A stretch of DNA of 64,000 nt from Flavobacterium zepuense. GTDB lineage: Bacteria; Bacteroidota; Bacteroidia; Flavobacteriales; Flavobacteriaceae. The notes below the pieces were generated by a model. It was not told the DNA's origin, did no database searches, and worked only from the letters and a program-made list of their open reading frames with translations. Shown here piece after piece: positions 1 to 10,047 of this stretch (positions are counted from its first letter, which is position 1; each line of letters opens with the position of its first letter). The stretch covers positions 310,001 through 374,000 of the forward strand of contig NZ_VJVZ01000002.1 in assembly GCF_007097145.1 (NCBI RefSeq), given 5' to 3'. Both the position numbers and the translations under genes were made by a program.

Positions 1-1
1 G

Positions 2-1528
2 GCTATTGGTACAGGAACAAGTTTTACAGCACCTGCCGTTAATGGCAATACCACTTTTTATGCCGAGGCGACTGATAACGGCTGTACCTCAGCACGTCAG
101 CCTGTAAACGTGGTGGTTACACCTTTACCAACCATAACAGCCCCTAACCCGGCCGCCCTTTGCGGTGGTGGTACTGCAACTTTGCAGGCCGCTCCATCGG
201 CTGGTACAACAAACTGGTACGATGCGGCAACAGGCGGCAACCTTATTGGCACAGGGAACAGCATTACGAGCCCGCAGGTAACGGAAACAACCACATTTTA
301 TGCCGAAGCGGTAAACAATACCTGTACCTCTGCAACACGGGAAGCAGTTACGGTTACGGTAATTCCACAGCCGGTTATAACAACAACAAGCCCTGTATAC
401 GTTTGCGTACAGGGAACTGTTCAACTGGAAGCTACGGCAACCGTAGGCACCATAAGCTGGTACGATGCCCCAACAGGCGGTACCCTTATTGGTACAGGCA
501 ATAGTATTACGAGTCCGTTTATAACATCTGACACTACTTTTTATGCAGAGGCTGATAACTCAGGCTGTATAACACCTACCCGCACACCGGTTTTGGCTAC
601 GGTATTAGCATTGCCAACCGTTACGGTAACCACGCCGGTATCTATTTGTGGCGAGGGTATCGCAACCCTAACGGGTGTGCCATCGGCGGGAACTATTGAG
701 TGGTATGATGCCCCAACAGGCGGTAACCTCGTGGCTACAGGCAATACGGTTACGAGTCCGACTATTACTACCGATACCACTTTTTACGCACAGGCACTCA
801 ACAATAGTTGCCCCGGTGCTACCAGAACCGCGGTTAATATAATAGTGAACCCTGTACCGGTTTTAGGTGATGATGAAGATGTTGAATTTTGCGAAATTGC
901 AACCCTGATTTTAGATGCAGGCCTGCCTAACGAAACGTATTTATGGAGTACCGGCGCCACCACCCAAACCATTACCATTGATGAAGCCGGTACGTATAGC
1001 GTAACGGTTACTAATTCGGTTGGGTGCCCGGCTACAAAAGTATTTACGGCAACCACTATTGCAGCGCCTGAAATCGACGATATTATTGTGACTAACGAGA
1101 ACGCCACCATAACGCTCGAAAACCCTAACCCCGAAGATTTTGTATACTCTGTAGATGGTGAGAATTACCAAACTTCGCCTACGTTTCACAACCTGCCAAG
1201 CGGGGTGTATTATGCGTATGTAAAATCGAACATAGGTTGTGGTGAAGATGATAAACGTTTTACTGTAAACCTTATCCCGAAAGCGTTTACCCCTAACGGC
1301 GATAATGTGAACGATGTTTTCAGTTTAGCGGGCATGAATAAGCTGCCACAGGCTACTGTGCTTATTTTTGACCGTTACGGCAAAATAATCACGCAGCTTA
1401 ACAGGCAAAACCGATCATGGGATGGCACGTATGATGGCCGCCAGTTACCCTCTACCGATTATTGGTACATTGTAAAAGTAGATGATGCAACCCCCGAGAT
1501 AAAAGGCCACTTTGCCCTGATACGCTAA
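2..1528 (+). CDS. Type IX-secreted Ig-like repeat protein with gliding-associated C-terminal domain (5' partial)
   Basis: The reading frame is open from base 2, so the start lies outside the window. Counting from a GTG at 110, there are three full Ig-like repeats of exactly 81 residues, marked by WYDA motifs at residues 36, 117 and 198, with the end of a fourth before them. A different beta-sandwich module with two cysteines follows (about 245-310). The last 90 residues (IPKAFTPNGD, then NDVF, FDRYGK and W.G.Y.G) match the CHU_C/type B sorting domain read by the type IX secretion system. This predicts export across the outer membrane and a surface or secreted adhesin-like role; no enzyme domain is visible. 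Repeat number upstream is unknown. Family call is sure, specific function unknown. Confidence 0.93.
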   Translation, partial: AIGTGTSFTAPAVNGNTTFYAEATDNGCTSARQPVNVVVTPLPTITAPNPAALCGGGTATLQAAPSAGTTNWYDAATGGNLIGTGNSITSPQVTETTTFYAEAVNNTCTSATREAVTVTVIPQPVITTTSPVYVCVQGTVQLEATATVGTISWYDAPTGGTLIGTGNSITSPFITSDTTFYAEADNSGCITPTRTPVLATVLALPTVTVTTPVSICGEGIATLTGVPSAGTIEWYDAPTGGNLVATGNTVTSPTITTDTTFYAQALNNSCPGATRTAVNIIVNPVPVLGDDEDVEFCEIATLILDAGLPNETYLWSTGATTQTITIDEAGTYSVTVTNSVGCPATKVFTATTIAAPEIDDIIVTNENATITLENPNPEDFVYSVDGENYQTSPTFHNLPSGVYYAYVKSNIGCGEDDKRFTVNLIPKAFTPNGDNVNDVFSLAGMNKLPQATVLIFDRYGKIITQLNRQNRSWDGTYDGRQLPSTDYWYIVKVDDATPEIKGHFALIR

Positions 1529-1535
1529 CAATTGT

Positions 1536-2669
1536 CTATTTTGGCGCATTGTGTATCTGCTCCAGCAGCCAGATGTAATCTTCCTGTTGGTTTACAAAAT
1601 CACGCCCGCTTACATCAATAATTAAAATATTGAGTCCGGTGGTGTTTTGCATATACTCTAAATACCCTTTATTGATATCATCAAGGTACTGAGCGGTAAT
1701 TTCCTGCTCATAACTGCGGCCGCGCTGTTTTATGTGCTGTAAAAGCGTTGCACTGTTTTGGTACAGGTACACATACAATCCCGGCCTGGGGATTTCGCTG
1801 TACATAATATCAAACAGCTTTTTGTACAAGTTGTACTCATCTTCGCTGAGGGTAACTTTAGAGAATATCAGCGATTTAAACACGTGGTAATCGGCAACCA
1901 CAAAATCGTTTTGCAGGTTAAACTGCGCCAGGTCATCGGTAATTTGCCGGTAGCGGTCGGCCAGGAACGACATTTCCAAAGAAAACGCATATCTGTCGGG
2001 TTCCGCATAAAATTTAGGCAGGAACGGGTTATCGGCAAAACGTTCAAGTATAAGCCGCGCATTAAAATCTTCCGATAATTTACCCGCAAGCGATGTCTTT
2101 CCTGCACCAATATTCCCTTCTATGGCAATGTACTTAAACTGGTCGGGGGTAAAAGCCGTTAACGGGCCGGGCAGTTGCATTACAAAATCGCAGGGGCTGT
2201 CGTCTCCGGAATTATCAATTAAAGCATTTACATCCATTTGTAGCTGCGGGTGCACCCAGTGCGGCGCAACATCCCGTAAAGGCAGCAGCACAAAGTTGCG
2301 CAGCTGCATCCGCGGATGCGGTACCTCTAAATGCGGCTCAGCAACCACATCATTATTAAAAGCAATAATATCTATATCTATCGTGCGCGATATGTGCCTT
2401 ACATAGGCATCCCTAACGCGGCCTCCCGCCTGTTCGGCTTCCTGAAGGCCTTCTAAAAGCTGGTGTACGGTTTTGCTTGTATGCAGTAAAAGCGCGCAGT
2501 TGTAAAAAGCATCGCCATCAAACCCCATAGCGGGGTTTTCATAAATACCCGATATTTTTACAACGGTAGCCACGCGGCTGTTTATAAAATCTATCCCGTC
2601 CTGCAGGTTTTGCAGGCGGTTGCCAATATTACTGCCCAACGATAAAATGGCGGTGTTTTGAAATTTCAT
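1536..2669 (-). CDS. folK: Fused HPPK (FolK) and deoxynucleoside kinase
   Basis: A 377-residue two-domain protein. Residues 1-155 are 6-hydroxymethyl-7,8-dihydropterin pyrophosphokinase (folate synthesis), with SLGSNIG near the start and RTIDIDI at about 95-101. Residues 180-377 are a deoxyadenosine/deoxyguanosine kinase-type domain with a P-loop GNIGAGKT (about 185-192), an ERF motif and an RGR.YE.E lid. The fusion is known from Bacteroidota. I chose the ATG at 2669 over an upstream ATG because SLGSN then sits at the usual distance from the N-terminus, and because a promoter -7 element (2674-2682) lies just upstream, leaving a very short leader. It converges with the preceding gene, 7 bases away. 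Confidence 0.93.
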   Translation of the reverse strand: MKFQNTAILSLGSNIGNRLQNLQDGIDFINSRVATVVKISGIYENPAMGFDGDAFYNCALLLHTSKTVHQLLEGLQEAEQAGGRVRDAYVRHISRTIDIDIIAFNNDVVAEPHLEVPHPRMQLRNFVLLPLRDVAPHWVHPQLQMDVNALIDNSGDDSPCDFVMQLPGPLTAFTPDQFKYIAIEGNIGAGKTSLAGKLSEDFNARLILERFADNPFLPKFYAEPDRYAFSLEMSFLADRYRQITDDLAQFNLQNDFVVADYHVFKSLIFSKVTLSEDEYNLYKKLFDIMYSEIPRPGLYVYLYQNSATLLQHIKQRGRSYEQEITAQYLDDINKGYLEYMQNTTGLNILIIDVSGRDFVNQQEDYIWLLEQIHNAPK

Positions 2670-2673
2670 AGCT

Positions 2674-2708
2674 GCAAAGTAAGTAAACATTTTAACTGCG
2701 GCGGCAAA
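2674..2708 (-). promoter_or_regulatory. Bacteroidota-type promoter for folK-dNK
   Basis: On the minus strand TTACTTTGC (2674-2682) is a near match to TAnnTTTGY, with TTTG at 2705-2708 in a -33-like position. Transcription would begin only a few bases before the ATG at 2669, giving a nearly leaderless mRNA. Confidence 0.5.
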
Positions 2709-2792
2709 TTACATGCAGCTTGTTATAAAGAGTGCAAAAATAAGTGTAACATATGTTAGGTTTTTACGACATATGTTTAAAAGTAATTAATT

Positions 2793-4562
2793 ATGCAGTT
2801 TTTAAAAAATGTATTGTCTACACTGGTAGGCTTATTCCTGTTTTGTTTCCTGTTCTTTATTTTCATCATAGCTATAGCAGCAATTGCCGGTGGCGGTGGC
2901 AGTAGCGATGATGTAGTTCAGATAAAAGACAACTCGGTTATAGAACTTGACCTTAGCGAAGTTACCGCCGACTATGGCGGAAAATTTATTTATAAAGACT
3001 TTAGCATGCTCGACTCTGAGCCTAAAGACGGCCTTATTGATGTGCTTAACGCCATTGACGAAGCTAAAAAAGACAGCAAGATAAAAGGCATTACCATAAC
3101 CAACAGCAGCATTAACCTGGGCATGGCACAAACCAAAGCCCTTAGGGATAAGCTGGAGGAGTTTAAAAAAGCGAAAAAATTTGTTGTGGCGTATTCTGAC
3201 ATGTACAGCCAGAAAGACTACTACCTTAGCTCGGTAGCCGATACGCTTTATATCAACCCGATTGGCGACCTGGAGTTTAAAGGATTATCATCTGAAGTGA
3301 TGTTCTTTAAAGATTTTCAGGAAAAAACCGGCATTACCATGGAAGTCATCCGCCACGGAAAATACAAAAGCGCGGTGGAGCCGTTTTTAGCCAACGAAAT
3401 GAGCCCTGCCAACAGGGAGCAGATCAATGCGCTGTTAACATCGGTTTGGAGCGGCATTGTAACCGATATTGCCGCAAGCCGCAGCATACCGGCGGACAGC
3501 CTTAACAGCATTGCCGACAGGCTTGGTGCCCGCACTGCCGAATTAGCAAAACAGGTTAAGCTTATTGATAAAATAGGTTATGAAGACGAATACCGCAACG
3601 GTATTAAAAAAGCACTAAAGGTTGATAAGGCCGATGATTACAACAAAGTAGACATACTGGATTATGCAAAGGCTACAGCGCTAAATTCGCTGCTTAGCGG
3701 CGCTACCGATAAAATAGCGATTATTTATGCACAGGGCGAAATAAGCGGCGGCCAGGGCGACATTAACGTTATTGGCGAAGGCTCGTTACGCAAAGCTTTT
3801 AAGAAGGCACTGGAAGATGAAAATGTAAAATCTATCGTATTGCGTGTGGATTCTCCGGGTGGAAGCGCCCTTACATCAGAACTGATATGGAGGGAAGTAG
3901 AGCTTGCCAAAAAGAAAAAACCGGTTGTGGTTTCTATGGGTAATTATGCGGCATCGGGCGGGTACTACATTTCGTGTGGTGCCAACAGGATCTTTGCCGA
4001 GCCGGGTACCATTACAGGGTCTATAGGTGTGTTTGGCGTATTGCCCAATTTTACCAAGATAAGCAACAACATGGGCATACATACAGAGCAGGTTAGCACG
4101 CATAAAAATTCGGCTGGTTACAGCGTGTTCAGCCCGCTACAGGACAACAATCGCGAAACCATACAGCAAAGCATAGAGCATATTTACAGCACGTTTGTAA
4201 ACCGCGTGGCTACCGGCAGGAAAATGACCCCGGAGGCCGTTGATGCCATTGCGCAGGGCCGCGTTTGGACGGGTAGCGATGCCCTTAAAAACGGACTTGT
4301 AGATGAAATAGGCGGGCTTGATGATGCCGTTAAATATGCTGCAAAACTGGGCAAGACCACTAAATATAATACGCAAAGCTTTCCGCAGTTTGAAAGGGAC
4401 CTTAGCAAGATGTTTGCCAACCTGCCGTTTGCACAGTCTAAAGAGGCATTTATTAAAGAAGAACTGGGCACAGAAAATTACCAGATGATAGAACGCATAA
4501 GGCGTGTAACCCAGCTTAGGGGCACACAGGCCATGATGCCTTTTGAAATAAATATTAGGTAA
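2793..4562 (+). CDS. sppA: Signal peptide peptidase SppA, long (67K) type
   Basis: 589 residues. One N-terminal membrane helix (about 8-32) is followed by two ClpP-like serine protease repeats, as in the long SppA type. The catalytic dyad is visible: Lys192 in KYKSAVEPF and Ser388 in NYAASGGYY. SppA clears cleaved signal peptides and other membrane peptides from the cytoplasmic membrane. Length and both active-site motifs fit an intact enzyme. The 102-base upstream gap carries a small palindrome TAACATATGTTA (2747-2758), with ACATATGT repeated at 2770. The AsmA gene follows after 44 bases and may share the transcript. Confidence 0.95.
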   Translation: MQFLKNVLSTLVGLFLFCFLFFIFIIAIAAIAGGGGSSDDVVQIKDNSVIELDLSEVTADYGGKFIYKDFSMLDSEPKDGLIDVLNAIDEAKKDSKIKGITITNSSINLGMAQTKALRDKLEEFKKAKKFVVAYSDMYSQKDYYLSSVADTLYINPIGDLEFKGLSSEVMFFKDFQEKTGITMEVIRHGKYKSAVEPFLANEMSPANREQINALLTSVWSGIVTDIAASRSIPADSLNSIADRLGARTAELAKQVKLIDKIGYEDEYRNGIKKALKVDKADDYNKVDILDYAKATALNSLLSGATDKIAIIYAQGEISGGQGDINVIGEGSLRKAFKKALEDENVKSIVLRVDSPGGSALTSELIWREVELAKKKKPVVVSMGNYAASGGYYISCGANRIFAEPGTITGSIGVFGVLPNFTKISNNMGIHTEQVSTHKNSAGYSVFSPLQDNNRETIQQSIEHIYSTFVNRVATGRKMTPEAVDAIAQGRVWTGSDALKNGLVDEIGGLDDAVKYAAKLGKTTKYNTQSFPQFERDLSKMFANLPFAQSKEAFIKEELGTENYQMIERIRRVTQLRGTQAMMPFEINIR

Positions 4563-4606
4563 GACTCGTTGTATTGTTTTATCTTTAAGGCCCAAATAGT
4601 TTTGTT

Positions 4607-7249
4607 ATGTTGAAAAAGATCCTGAAATGGACAGGTATTACCCTGTTGGTTATAATTATTGCGCTTGCCGTTGCGCCGTTTATTTTTAAAGACAAAATAA
4701 AAGCCATGATCGTTAAGGCTATTAACGAGAAGGTAGATGCCACTGTAGCCTTTGAAGATGTTAACCTTAGCCTGTTTAAGCATTTTCCGCAGGCGAGTGT
4801 AAACATCGAAAAGCTGAGCATTATAAACAAAGCCCCTTTTGCCGGCGATACGCTGGTGTACATGGGCGAGATAGACCTTAACATGTCGGTTAAGGAGTTG
4901 TTTAAAAGCGAGGGCGAAACCATGGCGCTGCAATCCATCAGCACTAAAAACGGTGTGGTAAACATACTTTTTAATAAAGATGGTGTGGGCAATTTTGATA
5001 TCGCTATTAAGGACGATTCGGAAAAACCTGCTTCTGCCGAGGCAAGCAAGCCTTTCGCGCTGAGCATACAGAATTATGAAGTAGAGAACCTAAAGTTCCG
5101 CTACCACGACGACCGCTCTAAAATAAACATGGTTATAGACAGCCTTAACCACAAAGGCACCGGTAACTTTGCCGCCAACAAGCTGGACCTTGACACCCAT
5201 ACCACTGCAAAACTTACGCTGGATATGGATAAGACCAACTACATGCGCAACGTAGCCCTTAAGCTGGATGCCGTGTTAGGCCTGGACCTTGATAAGAGCA
5301 TTTATACCTTTAAAGAGAATAAGGCTTTTATAAACCAGCTTCCGCTGGAGTTTGACGGCAGCATGGCGTTGCTTGAGGCCGGACAGCAGATAGACATGAC
5401 GTTTAAAACGCCTACCTCATCGTTCAAGAACTTTTTAGGGCTGGTGCCGGAGTCGTATTCGGGCAGCCTTGCCAACGTGAAGACTGAAGGCGACTTTACC
5501 ATTAACGGTAAAGTAAACGGATTAAACAGCGATAACAGCGTACCTAAATTCAACATTGCGATAGCATCAAACAATGCGTCGTTTAAATACCCTGACCTTC
5601 CAAAATCGGTTCAGAATATTGTTATCGATACAAAAATCATCAACGAAACAGGTGTGCTTAACGACACCTACGTAAACCTTGATAAACTGTCGTTTAGGAT
5701 TGACCAGGATGTGTTTGATGCCAAGGCAAATATTAAAAACCTTACAGAGAACCCACTGGTTGATGCGCGTCTTAAAGGAACGGTTAACCTAAGCAACGTA
5801 GCAAAGGCCTACCCGGTAAAGCTTGATATGCCGCTAACCGGTATATTAAAAGCTGATGTTGAAACTAAATTCGACATGAAATCGGTAGAGACCGGCGCTT
5901 ACGAAAAAATACAGAACAACGGTACCATGAGCCTAAGCGGCTTTAATTATAAGGCCGATGGCTTTGCACAGCCGTTTGTTATAAGCCAGGCCGATGTTGC
6001 CTTTAACCCAAGCCGCATTACCCTTAGCCGTTTTGATGCCAAAACCGGCAGCAGCGATATTGCCATAAATGGTACGCTGGATAATTTTTACGGCTTTGTG
6101 TTTAAAGACCAAACGTTGCAGGGTAAATTCAACATGAGCTCTAACAAGCTTGTGGTGTCTGATTTTATGGCGCAGGAAGCCAAAACCACTACTACCAAGA
6201 AAACAGAGGGCGGCGAAACCACTACCACCACTAAAACAACCACAAAATCGGATGCGGTTAAGATACCTGCCTTTTTAGATTGTACAATTAATGCTAAGGC
6301 AAACACGGTGGTGTATGATAACCTTAACCTTACCAATGTATCGGGCACAATGATCATTAAAGATGAGGCGGTGGCATTGCAAAACGTAAAAACAAACGTG
6401 TTTGGGGGTACCATAGGCTTTGCGGGTAATGTATCTACAAAAGGCACAACACCTAAGTTTAACATGGACCTCAACCTTAACAGCCTTGATATTACACAGT
6501 CGTTCACGCAGCTGGAAATGCTAAAATCTATTGCGCCTATTGCCGGTGTTATTAACGGTAAGATGAACTCGAATATTAAGCTATCAGGTAACCTGGACAG
6601 CAAGGAAATGACCCCCGATCTTAAATCGCTTATTGGCGACCTTGCCGGATCTCTTGCCGGTACTACCATCAATACTCAAAACTCCAAGGTACTAACAGCG
6701 CTTACCAGCAATGTTAAGTTTTTAGATCCGTCCAAACTTAACCTCAACCAAAAAATAAACCTGAGCTTTGCCGATGGTAAGGTAAACATTAAGCCGTTTG
6801 CGCTTAAATACCAGGATATAGATATTAACATACAGGGTACGCATGGCTTTGACCAGAACATGAACTACAATGTAGCGTTTGATGTGCCTGCTAAGTATTT
6901 AGGATCTGAGGTTACCAATCTTATTGCCTCTTTAAAAGGCGCTGACGCAAGTAAAATAAGTGTGCCGGTTAATGCCGTTTTAAGCGGTAACTTTAAAAGC
7001 CCTAAGGTTACTACCGATCTTACAAAATCGGTTACGAGCCTAACGCAGCAGCTTATAAAACAGCAAAAAGACAAGTATGTAAATGATGCCAAAGACAAAG
7101 GTAAAGACCTTTTAAATGGCCTGCTAAACGGTAATAAACCTGCTACAACTCCTGCCGATACTACCAAAGCCAAGGCACCGGTAAAAACCGAAGATAAAGT
7201 TAAGGAAGGCTTAAAAAACCTGCTTGGCGGTAAGAAGAAAAAAGAGTAG
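4607..7249 (+). CDS. AsmA family protein
   Basis: 880 residues. An N-terminal membrane helix (about 7-29) precedes a long beta-rich region with AsmA-like features: a domain after the helix containing SLFKHFPQASV, and a C-terminal AsmA_2-like portion ending near residue 800. Such proteins span the periplasm and are linked to outer membrane biogenesis or lipid transport; the substrate cannot be read from sequence. A Thr/Lys-rich low-complexity insert lies at about 525-545 and the tail is Lys-rich. An intrinsic terminator follows at 7302-7338. No partner genes beyond sppA upstream. Confidence 0.85.
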   Translation: MLKKILKWTGITLLVIIIALAVAPFIFKDKIKAMIVKAINEKVDATVAFEDVNLSLFKHFPQASVNIEKLSIINKAPFAGDTLVYMGEIDLNMSVKELFKSEGETMALQSISTKNGVVNILFNKDGVGNFDIAIKDDSEKPASAEASKPFALSIQNYEVENLKFRYHDDRSKINMVIDSLNHKGTGNFAANKLDLDTHTTAKLTLDMDKTNYMRNVALKLDAVLGLDLDKSIYTFKENKAFINQLPLEFDGSMALLEAGQQIDMTFKTPTSSFKNFLGLVPESYSGSLANVKTEGDFTINGKVNGLNSDNSVPKFNIAIASNNASFKYPDLPKSVQNIVIDTKIINETGVLNDTYVNLDKLSFRIDQDVFDAKANIKNLTENPLVDARLKGTVNLSNVAKAYPVKLDMPLTGILKADVETKFDMKSVETGAYEKIQNNGTMSLSGFNYKADGFAQPFVISQADVAFNPSRITLSRFDAKTGSSDIAINGTLDNFYGFVFKDQTLQGKFNMSSNKLVVSDFMAQEAKTTTTKKTEGGETTTTTKTTTKSDAVKIPAFLDCTINAKANTVVYDNLNLTNVSGTMIIKDEAVALQNVKTNVFGGTIGFAGNVSTKGTTPKFNMDLNLNSLDITQSFTQLEMLKSIAPIAGVINGKMNSNIKLSGNLDSKEMTPDLKSLIGDLAGSLAGTTINTQNSKVLTALTSNVKFLDPSKLNLNQKINLSFADGKVNIKPFALKYQDIDINIQGTHGFDQNMNYNVAFDVPAKYLGSEVTNLIASLKGADASKISVPVNAVLSGNFKSPKVTTDLTKSVTSLTQQLIKQQKDKYVNDAKDKGKDLLNGLLNGNKPATTPADTTKAKAPVKTEDKVKEGLKNLLGGKKKKE

Positions 7250-7301
7250 GCTTTAGTTGACTGTTTCAAGTTTTCAGTCGCAGTCACAGTAGGCAGAACA
7301 T

Positions 7302-7338
7302 AAAAACGCCTGACAGAAATTATCTGTCAGGCGTTTTT
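7302..7338 (+). terminator. Intrinsic terminator after the AsmA gene
   Basis: A 12-base stem (ACGCCTGACAGA pairing with TCTGTCAGGCGT) with a 5-base loop is flanked by A and T runs, so it can work in both directions between the convergent AsmA and DUF2797 genes. Confidence 0.9.
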
Positions 7339-7383
7339 ATTTATCCCGAAACCCAAAACTCTGAACTCGAAACCCGTAACTTT

Positions 7384-8178
7384 TTAAACATTTATCTGCA
7401 CTACAAAACCTTCGTAGGCACGCACATTAAATACGGTACCGTCTTCAAAAATAAGGTATTGCCCTTTAATGCCCATTAGTTTGCCGCTGTAGGCGGGGGT
7501 TGTGGTAAGGTTAAGGCTGCTTATCTTTTTAGGGTATTCTAAAACAGGATATTCCAGCGTGTATAATTTCTCGGCGGTGGTTTCAAAATAAGGCATTACC
7601 TCATCGGGCAGGTTCCAACTTGCTTCATTACGGCGCGCAATCAGGTCTATGGGCGGCACATCATTCAGCAACATTTTCTTCCAGTTTATCTTATCAGAAA
7701 AATACTGTTTAAGGGCAACTTCGGTAATCCCGGCAAGGTAGCGGTTAGGCACCTCTACCAAAGGTGTTGCATAGCTGGCACCCTGGTCTATCCAACGGGT
7801 GGGCACCTGCGTTTTGCGGGTTACCCCTACCTTCATATCGCTGCTGGCAGCAAGGTATACCACATGCGGCTGTAATTGCACCTTTTGCTCGTAGGCCAGG
7901 TCGCGATCGGCGATACCCAAATGGGCGGTACTCAGTTCGGGGCGCATTATCCAGTCGCCTGCACTCGGTATGCTGTAAAAACAGTCGTAACAAAAGCCCA
8001 TGCGGTAAATTTTCTTCTTCTTGTTGCAGTTGGTGCAACGAAAACCCATAAAGTTAATTTCGAAGTCTTTACCCAAAAGCTGGTTAACATGTAAAAAACT
8101 ATCATCAAAAACCAGGTAATATTGTATAGGGCTACCCGCCTCGGTTTGCATTTTTGTGAGAACTCCTTCGTATTGCAT
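7384..8178 (-). CDS. DUF2797 domain-containing protein
   Basis: 264 residues, matching the DUF2797 family found in Bacteroidota and Actinobacteria. A zinc-ribbon-like CTNC and CYDC pair lies near residues 47-65. It is followed by a segment containing VVYLA...KVGVTR, which resembles the first strands of GIY-YIG-like folds; that resemblance is my inference. I chose the ATG at 8178 over an in-frame ATG at 8262, because the extra 28 residues would overlap the divergent gene and look non-homologous. The function is unknown. The divergent GH3 gene starts 40 bases away, so the two share a promoter region. Confidence 0.8.
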   Translation of the reverse strand: MQYEGVLTKMQTEAGSPIQYYLVFDDSFLHVNQLLGKDFEINFMGFRCTNCNKKKKIYRMGFCYDCFYSIPSAGDWIMRPELSTAHLGIADRDLAYEQKVQLQPHVVYLAASSDMKVGVTRKTQVPTRWIDQGASYATPLVEVPNRYLAGITEVALKQYFSDKINWKKMLLNDVPPIDLIARRNEASWNLPDEVMPYFETTAEKLYTLEYPVLEYPKKISSLNLTTTPAYSGKLMGIKGQYLIFEDGTVFNVRAYEGFVVQINV

Positions 8179-8218
8179 GAAAAATTTAGTATTTTTATGG
8201 CTATAAAGATAGCAAAAT

Positions 8219-9757
8219 ATGGCTTTGCCAATAATCAATTCGATAGCCTCCTGGATACTCAAAAAAAGGGTTCACCAAATAGAACTTTTTATGAAGTACC
8301 CTAACGAAGTACAGGAGGAGTTACTGCACAACCTTGTTAAAATGGCCGAAAACACTGCCATAGGCCGCAAATATGGCTTTGAGTCGGTTAAGAATTACAG
8401 GGCTTTTGCCGAGAGGGTACCGGTATCTTCTTACGAAGACCTGGAACCCCTTATTGAACAAACCCGCACCGGCGAGCAAAATGTTTTTTGGCCCACCCCT
8501 ATTAAATGGTTCGCCAAGAGCAGCGGTACTACTAATGCCAAGAGCAAATTTATACCCGTAAGCCCCGAAGCGCTTGAGGATTGCCACTATAAAGCAGGCA
8601 AAGACCTACTGTGCCTGTACCTTAACAACAACGAAGATTCTCAGCTTTTTACCGGCAAAAGCCTTCGCCTTGGCGGAAGCAAACAGCCGTATGAAGACAA
8701 TAATACTTTTTTTGGCGACCTGTCGGCCATACTGATAGACAATATGCCGTTTTGGGCCGAGTTTAGCAGTACGCCCAGCAACCGTGTATCGCTTATGGGC
8801 GAATGGGAAACCAAGCTCGCCGCCATTGTACAGGAAACCATGCACGAAAACGTAACCAGCTTTGCCGGTGTACCCTCGTGGATGATGGTGCTCCTCAACA
8901 AAATAATGGAAGAAACCGGCAAGCAGAACCTTTTAGAGATATGGCCCAACCTTGAGGTGTATTTTCATGGGGGCGTTAGCTTTGAGCCATATCGCGAGCA
9001 ATACAAAAAGCTGCTGCCCAAGAGCGGTTTTCAGTACTACGAGATATACAATGCCTCCGAAGGCTTTTTTGCCATACAGGACAGTAACGACAGCAACGAA
9101 CTGCTACTGATGCTGGATTACGGCATTTTTTACGAGTTTATCCCGATGGATACTTTTGGCACCCTTAACCAGCGCGTTATCCCGCTAAGTGAGGTAGAGC
9201 CCAACCGCAACTATGCCATTGTTATTACTACCAATGCCGGGTTATGGCGCTACATGATAGGCGATACCGTGAGGTTTACGTCCATCAACCCGTACCGCAT
9301 AAAAATTACGGGGCGCACCAAGCACCATATTAATGTTTTTGGCGAGGAGCTGATGGTAGAAAATACCGACCAGGCTATTGCCAAAGCCTGCCAGGCTACC
9401 GGTACCGAAGTGATAGATTATACCGTTGCCCCTATTTTTATGGAAGGCAAAGAGAAAGGTGCCCACGAGTGGATCATCGAATTTAAAAGTGTCCCGGCTG
9501 ATGTAGAGCATTTTAGGGCAACATTGGACGAGGCGCTGCAATCTTTAAATTCTGATTATGAGGCCAAGCGTTACAATAACATGACGTTAAACCCGCTTGT
9601 GTTAAATGTAGCACGCCCAAAATTGTTTTACGACTGGCTTAAAGAGCAGGATAAACTGGGCGGGCAGCACAAAATACCACGCCTAAGCAACGAGCGCCAT
9701 TATCTGGAACAGCTAAAGAATATGCAGGTGGCAGGCAGTTTTTCTGACATCGCATAA
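8219..9757 (+). CDS. GH3 auxin-responsive promoter family protein (acyl-adenylating enzyme)
   Basis: 512 residues, the size usual for bacterial GH3 homologues. These belong to the ANL adenylating superfamily; plant members conjugate amino acids to acyl acids through an acyl-AMP. Visible motifs are the phosphate-binding SSGTTNAKSK (from residue 101), YNASEG and YMIGDTVRFT, all expected for an active adenylate former. The bacterial substrate is not established and cannot be inferred from the neighbours. It diverges from DUF2797 and is followed by a short gap and a small lipoprotein gene with its own promoter. Confidence 0.88.
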   Translation: MALPIINSIASWILKKRVHQIELFMKYPNEVQEELLHNLVKMAENTAIGRKYGFESVKNYRAFAERVPVSSYEDLEPLIEQTRTGEQNVFWPTPIKWFAKSSGTTNAKSKFIPVSPEALEDCHYKAGKDLLCLYLNNNEDSQLFTGKSLRLGGSKQPYEDNNTFFGDLSAILIDNMPFWAEFSSTPSNRVSLMGEWETKLAAIVQETMHENVTSFAGVPSWMMVLLNKIMEETGKQNLLEIWPNLEVYFHGGVSFEPYREQYKKLLPKSGFQYYEIYNASEGFFAIQDSNDSNELLLMLDYGIFYEFIPMDTFGTLNQRVIPLSEVEPNRNYAIVITTNAGLWRYMIGDTVRFTSINPYRIKITGRTKHHINVFGEELMVENTDQAIAKACQATGTEVIDYTVAPIFMEGKEKGAHEWIIEFKSVPADVEHFRATLDEALQSLNSDYEAKRYNNMTLNPLVLNVARPKLFYDWLKEQDKLGGQHKIPRLSNERHYLEQLKNMQVAGSFSDIA

Positions 9758-9800
9758 AATTTAACACATACAAAATCAACCAAGTATAAAATTTTGGCAT

Positions 9801-9809
9801 TACATTTGC
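9801..9809 (+). promoter_or_regulatory. Promoter -7 element for the small lipoprotein gene
   Basis: TACATTTGC is a perfect match to the Bacteroidota TAnnTTTGY element, 27 bases before the ATG of the 59-residue lipoprotein. No convincing -33 TTTG is seen at the usual distance. Confidence 0.5.
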
Positions 9810-9835
9810 CTAACAATTAACAAATTATTAATAAG

Positions 9836-10015
9836 ATGGGTTTAATGAAGAAGAAGTATTTTTATGGAGTGGGTATAGCCCTTGTTTTATTAACAACCTC
9901 TTGCGGCCCTGCGGCGCACAGGTACAGCTGCGGCGGCAAGCGCCGTTGTATATCGTATAACGAAGTTGAAAAAGTTCCGGTAAAAACGCCACGCACTTTT
10001 ACAAAAAACGCATAA
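9836..10015 (+). CDS. Small lipoprotein, 59 residues
   Basis: This short frame starts MGLMKKKYFYG and has a hydrophobic core ending LLTTSCG, a good lipobox with Cys23, so a mature peptide of about 37 residues would be lipid-anchored. The mature part is basic and holds two further cysteines (YSCGG and RRCIS). It is supported by a perfect -7 promoter element upstream and a strong terminator directly after the stop. An alternative start is the ATG three codons in. I recognise no family. Confidence 0.7.
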   Translation: MGLMKKKYFYGVGIALVLLTTSCGPAAHRYSCGGKRRCISYNEVEKVPVKTPRTFTKNA

Positions 10016-10047
10016 AAAATGCCGCTCTAAACAGAGCGGCATTTTTT
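10013..10047. terminator. Bidirectional terminator
   Basis: GCCGCTCT pairs with AGAGCGGC around an AAAC loop, flanked by an A run on the left and a T run on the right. It serves the small lipoprotein gene on the plus strand and the convergent lipoprotein gene on the minus strand. Confidence 0.92.

Noticed and set aside
6088..6672. 194-residue open frame on the minus strand
   Set aside because: Antisense shadow of the AsmA gene; composition (Val/Ser/Leu-rich without domain) follows from the opposite codons.
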